The notes under the pieces were generated by a model, which made no database searches, was not told the origin of the DNA, and saw nothing but the letters and a program-made list of their open reading frames with translations. Below are positions 46,548 through 55,450 of a stretch of DNA of 64,000 nt, in pieces; positions within the stretch are counted from its first letter, which is position 1; every line of letters begins with the position of its first letter. Made by a program: the position numbers and the translations under genes. This DNA comes from Streptomyces sp. NBC_01717 (GTDB taxonomy: Bacteria > Actinomycetota > Actinomycetes > Streptomycetales > Streptomycetaceae). The stretch covers positions 5,518,001 to 5,582,000 of the forward strand of contig NZ_CP109178.1 in the NCBI RefSeq assembly GCF_036248255.1. Reading direction: 5' to 3'.

Positions 46548-46583
46548 GAGGCGCCCGGACTCCAACAGGGGTCCGGGCGCCTC
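46548..46583 (+). terminator. Terminator after the SUKH-4/deaminase gene
   Basis: GAGGCGCCCGGAC (46548-46560) pairs perfectly with GTCCGGGCGCCTC (46571-46583), a 13-bp stem with a 10-nt loop, 23 nt after the stop codon. It ends the SMI1/SUKH-4 operon, so the coiled-coil gene downstream has its own promoter. Confidence 0.88.
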
Positions 46584-46718
46584 TGCGTCTGTGATCGACC
46601 GTCTTGTGACACCCGTCGCTTCCGTCCGAAAAGTACCGAAACGATTCCGACTTCTCTGCCAATTGCCGCATCCTTGACGTATTGCTTGGTGTTCGGAGAG
46701 TCGGAGAAAGGCTTCAGG

Positions 46719-47612
46719 ATGAGTGCTGCACCGGTGTCCGCGCACGGCTTCGTCGTGATGCGCGGGCGTGGCTACCGCCCGGAGCAGGTGGACGGGTCGG
46801 TGACCGCCCTGTCGGCGGAGCGGGACGAGGCGTGGGAGCTGCTGGCCCGGCTGACCGCGCTGGCCGAGGAGCTGGAGGCCGAGTCCGCCCGGCTTGCCGA
46901 GGTCGTTGCCACGCTCGCCCCGCAGACGTACGTGTCGCTCGGCGAGCGGGCGCAGGAGATGCTGGCGCTCGCCCAGGCGGAGGCGGAGGCCGTGCGCGGT
47001 GCCGCGCTGGAGGAGGCGCAGGCGCTGCGGGACGCGGCGGACGCGGCGGCCCGCGCGTTCCGCAGCACAGCCCGCGCGGACTCCGACGCCATGCGGGCGG
47101 CAGCCGGGGCACACGCCGACGAGACGGTGTCCACGGCGCAGCGGAGCGCCGACGACATGCTTGCCGCGGCTCTCGAGGACGCCGGAGAGGTACGGGACGA
47201 GGCGCAGGCCGCGGTGGCCGAAACGCGCCGCCGCACGGCGGCCGTGCTGGCGAATCAGGAGCAGGAACACACCGAGCGGTGGAAGGCGGCCGAGCGGGAG
47301 CTGGCCGAGGCCGAAGCGGCGCAGGCCGCGCACCACGATGCGCTGACCGAGCAGGCGGAGAATCGCCTGGCCGAGGCGCGGCGGGCGCTGGCCGAGGAGG
47401 AGGAGGCCGCGCGGCACGGCCAGGAGGACGCGGAGGCGAGGGCCGCGGAGCTGATCGCTGCGGCGCGGGTGCAGGAGGAGCGGGTGGTCCGGGAGACGGA
47501 ACGGATCCTGCGGGAGCACGAAGAGGGCCGCGAGGAGGTCCAGGCGCACATGGCGCACGTACGGAACTCGCTCGCGGCTCTCACCGGGCGTGGGGCTACC
47601 GCGGAGGGCTGA
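46719..47612 (+). CDS. DivIVA/FilP-like coiled-coil protein
   Basis: 297 residues. N-terminal GFVVMRGRGYRPEQVDGSVT is a DivIVA-type membrane-binding or self-association motif (R-G-Y-x-x-x-Q-V-D). Almost all the rest is Ala/Glu/Arg-rich heptad coiled coil (AEEEEAARHGQEDAEARAAE, RVVRETERILREHEEGREEV). Streptomyces proteins of this kind (annotated cellulose-binding/FilP/Scy-like) form filaments in polarised growth. ATG 46719 follows TTCAGGATG context. Located between the SUKH block and the symporter genes; a functional tie to the SUKH block is not shown. Confidence 0.82.
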   Translation: MSAAPVSAHGFVVMRGRGYRPEQVDGSVTALSAERDEAWELLARLTALAEELEAESARLAEVVATLAPQTYVSLGERAQEMLALAQAEAEAVRGAALEEAQALRDAADAAARAFRSTARADSDAMRAAAGAHADETVSTAQRSADDMLAAALEDAGEVRDEAQAAVAETRRRTAAVLANQEQEHTERWKAAERELAEAEAAQAAHHDALTEQAENRLAEARRALAEEEEAARHGQEDAEARAAELIAAARVQEERVVRETERILREHEEGREEVQAHMAHVRNSLAALTGRGATAEG

Positions 47613-47635
47613 GCGTCGCGGGACCGGGCGTCGTA

Positions 47636-47700
47636 GGAGCGGGAGCCGCAGGACGGGGAACTGCAGGAACGGGAGCTGCGGACCGGGGGCTGCAGGACCG
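47636..47700. repeat. Four imperfect 15-bp tandem repeats
   Basis: GGAGCGGGAGCCGCA, GGACGGGGAACTGCA, GGAACGGGAGCTGCG and GACCGGGGGCTGCA follow one another (the last is 14 nt), just after the coiled-coil gene stop. G-rich and degenerate; no function is assigned. Confidence 0.7.
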
Positions 47701-47742
47701 ACGCATGCGTGGTCCGTGCCCTTGAGCGGATGTGGCCCGCTC

Positions 47743-49371
47743 CTACCCCGCCCGGCGCGCCGTTGCCGGGGGTGCGCCCGCCAGGATCCACGGCTCCTCG
47801 GCCTCGTACAGCCTGCGTTCCTCGGCCGCCGTGCGCCCGCCGAGCACCGTTCCCAGCCAGCCCGCCAGGAAACCGACCGGGATCGACACGAGCCCGGTCG
47901 TGGTGAACGGGAACCAGTTGAAGTCGCGTCCGGGAAAGACCGACCCGGGCGAGCCCGAGACCAGATTGGTGCCGGTGATCAGCACCAGCACGGCAACGGT
48001 GCCGCCGATGAGGGTGCACAGCAGCCCCGTGCGGGTGAAGCGCCGCCAGAACATGCTGTAGACGAGCGCCGGGGCCAGCGCCGACGCCCCGATGCAGATG
48101 GAGAGCATCACCAGCGCCTGGACGTTCCAGTGCCGGGCCAGTACGGCGAGCGTGATGGCGACCAGGCCGACACCGACCGCGGCTGCCTGCGCCGTGCCCA
48201 TCTCGATGCGGTCCTCGACCGGCTCCTTGCCGCGGTCGCGGATCCCGTGCAGCCCGTGGGCGAACAGGTCGTGGGCGAGGGAGTTCGCGCAGGCCAGAAT
48301 CATTCCGGCGACCGAGGCGAGCAGCGTCAGGAAGATGGCTGTCGTCATCATGGTGACCACCAGCGCACCGAGCTCGCCGCTGCCCGCGACCGCGCCGCTG
48401 ACCTGCAGGATCGAACCGTTTCCCTGCGCTCCGGCGGCCACGATGAGGTTGTGGCCGACCAGTGCGGCCGCACCGAAGCCGATCACGGTGAGCAGCAGGC
48501 AGAGACCCACGACCACCGAGATCGCCCAGGAGAGTGAGCGGCGGACGGCCTGTGCGCTGCGGGCGCTCGACATGCGCATGGTGATGTGCGGCAGACAGGC
48601 GCCGCCGACCACCACGGTCAGTTCGGAGCTGACCATGTCGAGCCCGCTGCCGCCGAACTGCAGGCCGGAGTGGAGATACGCCGCACCGGCGCCGCTGCCC
48701 CGCTGGGCGGCGGTGAGCAGGGCGTCGGTGGACCAGCCGAAGCGGTTCATGACCAGTGCGGAGATGGTGAGGCAGGCGGCCACGAGGACGACCGTCTTGA
48801 CGATCTGGATCAGGGCGGTGCCCTTCATCCCGCCGATCGCCGCGTAGCTGATCATCACGATGCCGAGGACGATGATCGAGCCGGTCCGGAATCCGGAGCT
48901 GTCGAAGCCGAGGATGAACGCGAGCAGATCGCCACTTCCTGCCAGCTGCACGACCATCAGCGGAACGAGCGCGGTCAGGGTGACCCCACAGGCGGCGATG
49001 CGGACCGCGCGGCCGGGGGCGCGGCGGGTGAGCATGTCGCCCATGGTGAACCGCCCTGCATTACGCAGCGGTTCGGCCAGCAGGAACATCAGCAGGACCA
49101 GGGAGAGGGCGGTGCTCAGGGCGAGGACGAGCCCGTCGTAGCCGGTGAGGGCGATGATTCCGGTGGTGCTGAGAAGGGTTGCGGCGGAGAGGTAGTCGCC
49201 GGCGATGGCGAGGCCGTTGCGCACCGGGGTGAGCGAGCCGTAGCCGGTGTAGAACTCGTCGAGGTCGTCGCGGTCCGGACCGGTCATCACGCAGAGCAGC
49301 AGGGTGACGGTGGCCACGGCGATGAACGCCACGAGGGACATCGTCTGGGCGGACTCGTCGAATCCGTTCAT
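47743..49371 (-). CDS. Sodium:solute symporter, acetate/cation type
   Basis: 542 residues with about 13 membrane helices. Family marks: DLDEFYTGYGSLTPVRNGLA, IAGDYLSAATLLSTTGIIAL (sodium-site region), QIVKTVVLVAACLTISALV, MTTAIFLTLLASVAGMILAC. It is closest in style to ActP-like acetate or carboxylate symporters because it is encoded with a DUF485 protein (ATGA 4-nt overlap), the characteristic acetate permease pairing. The substrate is inferred. C-terminal tail short and Ala/Pro-rich. Confidence 0.9.
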   Translation of the reverse strand: MNGFDESAQTMSLVAFIAVATVTLLLCVMTGPDRDDLDEFYTGYGSLTPVRNGLAIAGDYLSAATLLSTTGIIALTGYDGLVLALSTALSLVLLMFLLAEPLRNAGRFTMGDMLTRRAPGRAVRIAACGVTLTALVPLMVVQLAGSGDLLAFILGFDSSGFRTGSIIVLGIVMISYAAIGGMKGTALIQIVKTVVLVAACLTISALVMNRFGWSTDALLTAAQRGSGAGAAYLHSGLQFGGSGLDMVSSELTVVVGGACLPHITMRMSSARSAQAVRRSLSWAISVVVGLCLLLTVIGFGAAALVGHNLIVAAGAQGNGSILQVSGAVAGSGELGALVVTMMTTAIFLTLLASVAGMILACANSLAHDLFAHGLHGIRDRGKEPVEDRIEMGTAQAAAVGVGLVAITLAVLARHWNVQALVMLSICIGASALAPALVYSMFWRRFTRTGLLCTLIGGTVAVLVLITGTNLVSGSPGSVFPGRDFNWFPFTTTGLVSIPVGFLAGWLGTVLGGRTAAEERRLYEAEEPWILAGAPPATARRAG

Positions 49372-49868
49372 CGGGTCCCTCCTGTTCTGCGGAGTTCGGT
49401 GGCGAGCGGGTCGATCGTGCGCCGGGCGGTCCGCTCGTAGAGGGCGATCGCGAGCAGGGTCACCGGGAGTTGGCACAGACCGAGTGCGAGACCGGTGGTG
49501 AGGCCGCCGCCGAGGGGGTGGGTCATCAGCCCCGGGGCGAAGCCGGACAGCAGGAGGAAGAGCGTGAAGAAGCCGAGTGCTGTCAGCGTCGCGCCGCGCC
49601 GCAGGATGCGGTAGGCACCGCGCAGCCGGCGCAGATCGCTGTGGTGGCCGGGTGCGGGGACGGGCGTGGTGGGCGGGCTTGGCCAGCGGGGCGGGGGTGT
49701 GGGTGTGGAGCTCTGCCAGGGGAGGAGGAATGCGGGGTCGTGCGGAGGCTCGTACCGGGGCCGGTGGGTTGGCTGCGGCCGTTGGTGGCGGGGTTGGTAC
49801 GGGGGACGGTGCGGCGGGCGGGGAGGCTGGTGCTCAGGGGAGGGCTGTGCGGGTTCGTACGACGACAT
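49368..49868 (-). CDS. DUF485 membrane protein, partner of the symporter
   Basis: 166 residues. A long Pro/Arg/His-rich cytoplasmic head (MSSYEPAQPSPEHQPPRPPH, about 75 residues) precedes the DUF485 domain with two helices: RGATLTALGFFTLFLLLSGF and GLTTGLALGLCQLPVTLLAI. DUF485 proteins usually lack this extension. The stop overlaps the symporter start by 4 nt, so they are translated together; DUF485 proteins are thought to accompany acetate/cation symporters. A palindrome lies about 85-100 bp upstream. Confidence 0.88.
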   Translation of the reverse strand: MSSYEPAQPSPEHQPPRPPHRPPYQPRHQRPQPTHRPRYEPPHDPAFLLPWQSSTPTPPPRWPSPPTTPVPAPGHHSDLRRLRGAYRILRRGATLTALGFFTLFLLLSGFAPGLMTHPLGGGLTTGLALGLCQLPVTLLAIALYERTARRTIDPLATELRRTGGTR

Positions 49869-49951
49869 TTGGATGCTGCTCCTTGCACGGCTTCGGGCCC
49901 GGGGACGGGCTGCAAGGGAGAAGCGCGGGTGCGCTGCCGGATGCGCGTACG

Positions 49952-49965
49952 TTACTCGTGAGTAA
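49952..49965. promoter_or_regulatory. Palindrome upstream of the DUF485/symporter operon
   Basis: TTACTCGTGAGTAA has 6-bp inverted arms (TTACTC/GAGTAA) around GT. It lies 84 bp before the DUF485 start and 44 bp past the end of the MFS gene. It resembles TetR-type operators and is a candidate control site for the symporter operon. Confidence 0.5.
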
Positions 49966-50008
49966 AGCGGCTGGGGAGGGGTTGGTCCGAACTACCTACG
50001 GTAACCCT

Positions 50009-51652
50009 TCAGTTGTCCAGTCCTTTGTTAGTTCCCGGGGTCTTCAGGAACCGGCTTCCGATATCGCCGCCGGCCTCCTCGGTGCCCTCCGCGAGGATCG
50101 GGAAACGGCGTGGCGCCACGAAGACCAGCACCAGCAGAGCCACCGCCGCAGCCGCTGCGGCCCCGAGGTAGACCTGGTCTACGGCCGCGTCGACGGCCCG
50201 CCGCAGGTAGTCCGCCCCGGCGGCCGAGAGCGCACCCGGGTCGTCCAGTGCGTGCGAGATCGCGTCCAGGTCGCCGGGCAGCCCGGGGACGGGCGCGTCG
50301 GCGAGCCGGGACGCGAGGACGCCGTTGGCGACGGCCCCGAAGAGCGCGGCGCCCAGACTCTGGCCGACCTGGCGGCAGAAGAGTACGGAGGCGGTCGTCG
50401 TGCCGCGTTCGGACCAGCCGACCGTCGACTGGACCCCCACGATCAACGGGAGCTGGAACAGTCCCAGCGCCGCACCCAGCAGCAGCATGATGAGGGCCGG
50501 CTGCCATGGCTCGCCGGGGTACGGCAGCAGTGGGAAGGACAGCAGGATCAGCAGGGCGCCGCTCATGCCGATGATCGCGGTGCGGCGGAACCCGATGCGG
50601 TTGTAGACCCGGTTGGACAGGGCCGCCGACACCGGCCAGCTCAGCGTCATCACGGAGAGCACGAAACCGGCGGCGATCGGCCCGAGGCCGAGGACCGACT
50701 GGGCGTACGTCGGCAGGAAGACGGTCGGGGCGACCATCAGCAGCCCCATCGCGCCCAGGGCCAGATTGACCGAGGCGATGGTCCGCCGCCGCCACACCCA
50801 GCCGGGGATGATCGGGTCGGCGGCGCGTCGCTCGATGACGACGGTCAGCGCGGCCAGAACGGCGCTCGCGCCCAGCAGGCCGAGCGACGGCGCCGACAGC
50901 CAGGGCCAGGCGACACCGCCCTGCACGAGCGCGGTCAGCAGCAGGGCGCCGGTCGCGAAGACGGCGAGGGCGCCCGCCCAGTCGATGCGGAGCCGGGATG
51001 CGCCCGCGGCGCGGTGGCCTCGCGACGGTTCGTGGAGGTGGCGTACGACCAGCCAGAGCGCGACCGCCCCGATCGGCAGATTGATCAGGAAGATCCAGCG
51101 CCAGTCGGCGTAGGTCGCGAGCAGGCCGCCGACCACCGGCCCTGCGACGGCGGACGTGGCCCAGACGGTGGACAGCCTGGCCTGGATCCTCGGACGTTCC
51201 TTGAGCGGGTAGAGGTCGGCGGCGATGGTCTGCACCGTCCCCTGCAGCGCGCCGCCGCCGAGTCCCTGGACGACGCGGAAGGCGATCAGGGCGGCCATGT
51301 TCCAGGCGGCCGCGCAGAGCACCGATCCGGCGAGGAAGAGGATGATGCCGGCGATCAGGACCGGCTTGCGGCCGAAGGTGTCGGAGAGCTTGCCGTAGAC
51401 CGGGAGGGTGACGGTCACGGCCAGCAGATAGCCGGAGAAGAGCCAGGAGAAGACGGCGAACCCGCCGAGATCGCCGACGATCTGGGGGACCGCGGTGGAG
51501 ACGATGGTGCCGTCGATCGCGGTCAGGGCCATGCCGAGCATCAGCGCGGCCACGACGCGGCCACGGCCACGGCCGTGGTGTGCGGTGGGGGAGGGGGCGG
51601 GGGCCGGTCCGGCCCCGGACATCGCTTCGGTATCGCCGCCCGCGCCGCTCAC
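50009..51652 (-). CDS. EmrB/QacA (DHA2) family multidrug exporter
   Basis: 547 residues with about 14 membrane helices. DHA2 motifs: MALTAIDGTIVSTAVPQIVG (motif D1), GKLSDTFGRKPVLIAGIILF (motif A), RVVQGLGGGALQGTVQTIAA, GPVVGGLLATYADWRWIFLI (motif C and B). It exports drugs or metabolites against a proton gradient. GTG 51652 is chosen because GAAGGGA sits 5 bases before it; the open frame extends to 51691. No regulator gene is adjacent. A 16-bp perfect inverted repeat lies about 90 bp upstream. Confidence 0.92.
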   Translation of the reverse strand: MSGAGGDTEAMSGAGPAPAPSPTAHHGRGRGRVVAALMLGMALTAIDGTIVSTAVPQIVGDLGGFAVFSWLFSGYLLAVTVTLPVYGKLSDTFGRKPVLIAGIILFLAGSVLCAAAWNMAALIAFRVVQGLGGGALQGTVQTIAADLYPLKERPRIQARLSTVWATSAVAGPVVGGLLATYADWRWIFLINLPIGAVALWLVVRHLHEPSRGHRAAGASRLRIDWAGALAVFATGALLLTALVQGGVAWPWLSAPSLGLLGASAVLAALTVVIERRAADPIIPGWVWRRRTIASVNLALGAMGLLMVAPTVFLPTYAQSVLGLGPIAAGFVLSVMTLSWPVSAALSNRVYNRIGFRRTAIIGMSGALLILLSFPLLPYPGEPWQPALIMLLLGAALGLFQLPLIVGVQSTVGWSERGTTTASVLFCRQVGQSLGAALFGAVANGVLASRLADAPVPGLPGDLDAISHALDDPGALSAAGADYLRRAVDAAVDQVYLGAAAAAAVALLVLVFVAPRRFPILAEGTEEAGGDIGSRFLKTPGTNKGLDN

Positions 51653-51743
51653 AAAGATCCCTTCCCCATGCACGTACTTTCCCGGGGACACTGTCTCACC
51701 CCCTGCCGTGCCAGGACACCGGAACGGTCACGGCTGCCCGTGA

Positions 51744-51789
51744 CCGCCCATGGGTGGAGACCCTGAGATCCGGCTCCACCCATGGGCGG
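51744..51789. promoter_or_regulatory. Large perfect inverted repeat, MFS/ABC divergent region
   Basis: CCGCCCATGGGTGGAG (51744-51759) and CTCCACCCATGGGCGG (51774-51789) are perfect 16-bp arms with a 14-nt loop. Each arm is itself built on the palindrome CCCATGGG, so the pair also forms a direct repeat. Located between the exporter start (51652) and the ABC ATPase start (52056). The symmetry fits two tandem binding sites for one dimeric repressor, or a hairpin. Confidence 0.6.
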
Positions 51790-51979
51790 AGACCCCTAGG
51801 GGTAGCTCCTTACATCTGGCCGGGGACGGTTCCTCCCGGCGGAGGACGTGGCGGAGGGCTCCCGTTCCTTAGCGTGTTCCTACACCGCGATTTGCGGCTG
51901 ACCGCAGGGGGCGGGGTGGGGAAAACCCCACCTGAAGACTGCGCTGGGCACCAGCGCGCCGACAGCCGTCAGGCCCCAG

Positions 51980-52023
51980 ACTCAGTACGTACACAACGAC
52001 GCACTCAGTACGTACACCACGAC
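51980..52023. promoter_or_regulatory. Tandem direct repeat upstream of the ABC transporter operon
   Basis: ACTCAGTACGTACAC is repeated at 51980-51994 and 52003-52017, and the similarity continues into A/C-ACGAC, giving 20 of 21 matching positions at 23-bp spacing (about two helix turns). Each copy holds the palindrome GTACGTAC. It ends about 33 bp before the ATPase start, so it probably overlaps the promoter or leader and is a likely operator. The wider stretch 51790-52055 holds no gene. Confidence 0.6.
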
Positions 52024-52055
52024 GTCCAGGTATCGACCGACATAGGAGAATTACC

Positions 52056-52844
52056 GTGACAACGGCTGTAACCATTCCCAGGCACGGGGGCACTGGAGGG
52101 CGTACGGCCGTCGCTGCGCGAGCGCGGCAGGTCGTCAAGGCGTACGGAGCGGGGGAGACCCGGGTCGTCGCGCTCGACCATGTAGATGTGGACATCGCCC
52201 GCGGGCAGTTCACGGCGATCATGGGCCCGTCCGGCTCCGGCAAGTCGACGCTGATGCACTGCCTGGCCGGTCTGGACACGGTGACCTCGGGTGAGATCCA
52301 CCTGGACGAGACCGAGATCACGAAGCTCAAGGACAAGAAGCTCACCCAGCTCCGCCGGGACCGGATCGGCTTCATCTTCCAGGCGTTCAACCTGCTCCCG
52401 ACGCTCAACGCGCTGGAGAACATCACGCTGCCGATGGACATCGCGGGCCGCAAGCCCGACGCCGACTGGCTGCGGCAGGTCGTGGATACGGTCGGTCTCG
52501 CCGAGCGGCTGAAGCACCGCCCCACCGAGCTCTCCGGCGGCCAGCAGCAGCGCGTCGCGGTGGCCCGGGCGCTCGCCGCCCGCCCGGAGATCATCTTCGG
52601 TGACGAGCCCACCGGGAACCTGGACTCGCGGGCCGGCGCCGAGGTGCTGAGCTTCCTGCGCAAGTCGGTCGACGAGCTGAACCAGACCATCGTCATGGTC
52701 ACCCACGACCCGGTGGCCGCTTCCTACGCGGACCGGGTGCTGTACCTCGCTGACGGTCGCATCGTCGACGAGATGCACAACCCGACGGCCGACCAGGTCC
52801 TCGACCGCATGAAGGACTTCGACGCGCGCGGGCGGACGTCATGA
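52056..52844 (+). CDS. ABC transporter ATPase, LolD/MacB type
   Basis: 262 residues. Walker A IMGPSGSGKSTLMHCLAGLD, Q-loop FIFQAFNLLPTLNALEN, signature LSGGQQQRVAVARALAARPE, Walker B IIFGDEPTGNLDS and the switch His in MVTHDPVAASYADR. These ATPases drive FtsX-like permeases in mechanotransmission (lipoprotein or peptide release) rather than substrate import. GTG 52056 (MTTAVTIPRHGGTGGR). It overlaps the permease gene by 4 nt. Confidence 0.95.
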   Translation: MTTAVTIPRHGGTGGRTAVAARARQVVKAYGAGETRVVALDHVDVDIARGQFTAIMGPSGSGKSTLMHCLAGLDTVTSGEIHLDETEITKLKDKKLTQLRRDRIGFIFQAFNLLPTLNALENITLPMDIAGRKPDADWLRQVVDTVGLAERLKHRPTELSGGQQQRVAVARALAARPEIIFGDEPTGNLDSRAGAEVLSFLRKSVDELNQTIVMVTHDPVAASYADRVLYLADGRIVDEMHNPTADQVLDRMKDFDARGRTS

Positions 52845-55426
52845 CCATCTGGAAGACCTCGGTGCGCAACTTCTTCGCGCACAAGGGACGGATGGCGCTC
52901 TCCGCCGTGGCGGTCCTGCTGTCGGTGGCGTTCGTGTGCGGCACGCTCGTCTTCACCGACACGATGAACACCACGTTCGACAAGCTGTTCGCGGCGACCT
53001 CGGCCGATGTCACCGTCAGCCCCAGGAAGGCGCAGGGCGCCGACGAAATGCCGCAGAACGGCAGGCCTGTCTCGCTGCCCGCCGCAGCCGTCGAGCAGGC
53101 CAGGAAGGCGGACGGGGTGAAGACCGCCGAGGGCGCGGTCACCAGCATGTCCGTCACCGTCGTCGACAGTCACAACAAGAACATGGGCTCCTCGACCGGC
53201 GCCCCGACGATCGCGGGCAACTGGACGCAGAACGACCTGCGTTCGATGGAGATCACCTCCGGACACGCACCGCGCGGACCGACCGAGGTCATGGTCGACG
53301 CCGACACCGCGGACAAGCACCACCTGAAGATCGGCGACGAGCTGCGCACCATCGCCGTCACCGGCGACATCAGGGCGACGATCAGCGGTATCGCCTCCTT
53401 CAAGGTCACCAACCCGGGTGCGGCCGTCGTCTACCTCGACACCGCCACCGCGCAGGCCAAGCTGCTCGGCAAGCCCGGTGTCTTCACCCACATCTCCGTC
53501 ACCGCCGAACCCGGTGTCAGTGACACGCAGTTGAAGAAGAACGTCGCCACCGCCCTCGGTGACAGCGCCGCGTACAAGCTCCAGACCCAGCAGGAGGCCG
53601 CGGACGCCAACAAGGACTCGATGGGCTCCTTCCTCGACGTGATGAAGTACGCGATGCTCGGCTTCGCCGGGATCGCCTTCCTCGTCGGCATCTTTCTCAT
53701 CGTCAACACCTTCTCGATGCTGGTGGCCCAGCGCACCCGCGAGATCGGCCTGATGCGGGCCATCGGCTCCAGTCGCAGGCAGGTCAACCGGTCCGTGCTG
53801 GTCGAGGCGCTGTTCCTCGGCTTCGTCGGCTCCGTCCTCGGCGTCGGTGCCGGAATCGGTGTCGCCGTCGGTCTGATGAAGCTCATGACCGCCATGGGCA
53901 TGAACCTGTCCACCGAGGACCTCACGATCGCCTGGACGACTCCGGTGCTCGGGCTGGCGCTCGGCGTCATCGTCACCGTCGTCGCCGCGTACGTCCCGGC
54001 CCGCCGGGCCGGGAAGATCTCCCCGATGGCCGCCCTGCGCGACGCCGGCACCCCGACGGACGGCCGCGCCGGGCGGGTACGGGCCCTGATCGGTCTGGTC
54101 CTCACGGCCGCCGGTGGGGTCGCCCTGTACACCGCGGCGCAGGCCGACGAGGCGAGCGCCGGATCGCTCTTCCTCGGTGCCGGTGTGGTCTTCACCCTGA
54201 TCGGCTTCATCGTGATCGGCCCGCTGCTGGCCGGCTTCGTGGTCCGGGTGCTCAGCACGGTGGTGCTGCGGATGTTCGGCCCGGTCGGGCGGATGGCGGA
54301 GCGCAACGCGCTGCGCAACCCGCGGCGTACCGGAGCGACCGGAGCGGCCCTGATGATCGGCCTCGCGCTGGTCGCCTGCCTCTCCGTCGTCGGCTCGTCG
54401 ATGGTCGCCTCGGCGACCGAGGAGCTCGACAGGTCGGTCGGCGCGGACTTCATCGTCCAGCCGAGCGGCAACCCGCCCCAGCCGATCGTGCCGCAGGCCG
54501 CGAAGGCCCTGGAGGCCGTCCCGGGTATCGAGCACATCACCGACTACAAGTCCGTCAGTGCCAAGCTGACCGCCCCCGACGGCGCGGTCGAGGACGAGGG
54601 TGTCGTCGCCGCGGACCCGACGTACCAGGACGACCTGCGCCGCGAGACGGTCTCCGGGAATCTGGCCGACGCCTACGGCAAGGACGCCATGTCGGTCGGT
54701 GACGCGTACGCCACCCGGCACAAGGTCGAGGTCGGCGACCGGATCACCGTCGCGTTCAAGGACGGCGGGACGGCGAAGCTGAAGGTCGCCGCGATCACCT
54801 CGGACGACACGAACGTCGACAAGGGCGCGATGTACACCAGCATCACGACCGCCGAGAAGTACGTTCCCGCCGACAAGATGCCGAAGAACATGATCATGTT
54901 CGCCAAGGCGCAGGACGGCAAGGAGAAGGAGGCGTACACCGCCCTCAAGGACGCCCTCGCCGCTTACCCGCAGTACTCCGTGCAGAACCAGGCCGACTTC
55001 AAGCAGGATCTGAAGGACCAGATCGGCCAGCTGCTGAACATCGTCTACGGCCTGCTGGCGCTCGCGATCATCGTCGCGGTGCTCGGTGTGGTGAACACCC
55101 TGGCCCTGTCGGTGGTCGAGCGGACCCGGGAGATCGGCCTGATGCGCGCCATCGGCCTCTCCCGCCGCCAGCTGCGCCGCATGATCCGCCTGGAGTCGGT
55201 GGTCATCGCCCTCTTCGGTGCCCTGCTCGGCCTCGGCCTGGGCATGGGCTGGGGCACGGCTGCGCAGAAGCTGCTGGCCCTGGAAGGCCTCGGCGTGCTG
55301 GAGATTCCGTGGCCGACGATCCTCACGGTCTTCGTCGGCTCGGCCTTCGTCGGCCTGTTCGCAGCCCTGGTCCCGGCGTTCCGGGCGGGCCGGATGAACG
55401 TGCTGAACGCGATCGCCACCGAATAG
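52841..55426 (+). CDS. FtsX/MacB-type ABC transporter permease
   Basis: 861 residues with two FtsX repeats. N-terminal helix MTIWKTSVRNFFAHKGRMAL then MacB-like extracytoplasmic domain; three helices (about residues 262-395, MLGFAGIAFLVGIFLIVNTF); a linker helix pair; second extracytoplasmic domain (residues about 530-730); three final helices (LLNIVYGLLALAIIVAVLGV). Both copies carry the coupling motif RTREIGLMRAIGSSRRQ or RTREIGLMRAIGLSRRQ. It acts with the ATPase, probably in peptide or toxic-compound sensing/efflux. ATG 52841. Confidence 0.95.
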   Translation: MTIWKTSVRNFFAHKGRMALSAVAVLLSVAFVCGTLVFTDTMNTTFDKLFAATSADVTVSPRKAQGADEMPQNGRPVSLPAAAVEQARKADGVKTAEGAVTSMSVTVVDSHNKNMGSSTGAPTIAGNWTQNDLRSMEITSGHAPRGPTEVMVDADTADKHHLKIGDELRTIAVTGDIRATISGIASFKVTNPGAAVVYLDTATAQAKLLGKPGVFTHISVTAEPGVSDTQLKKNVATALGDSAAYKLQTQQEAADANKDSMGSFLDVMKYAMLGFAGIAFLVGIFLIVNTFSMLVAQRTREIGLMRAIGSSRRQVNRSVLVEALFLGFVGSVLGVGAGIGVAVGLMKLMTAMGMNLSTEDLTIAWTTPVLGLALGVIVTVVAAYVPARRAGKISPMAALRDAGTPTDGRAGRVRALIGLVLTAAGGVALYTAAQADEASAGSLFLGAGVVFTLIGFIVIGPLLAGFVVRVLSTVVLRMFGPVGRMAERNALRNPRRTGATGAALMIGLALVACLSVVGSSMVASATEELDRSVGADFIVQPSGNPPQPIVPQAAKALEAVPGIEHITDYKSVSAKLTAPDGAVEDEGVVAADPTYQDDLRRETVSGNLADAYGKDAMSVGDAYATRHKVEVGDRITVAFKDGGTAKLKVAAITSDDTNVDKGAMYTSITTAEKYVPADKMPKNMIMFAKAQDGKEKEAYTALKDALAAYPQYSVQNQADFKQDLKDQIGQLLNIVYGLLALAIIVAVLGVVNTLALSVVERTREIGLMRAIGLSRRQLRRMIRLESVVIALFGALLGLGLGMGWGTAAQKLLALEGLGVLEIPWPTILTVFVGSAFVGLFAALVPAFRAGRMNVLNAIATE

Positions 55427-55450
55427 CGGCCGCGGAGATCCACGTAGGAT

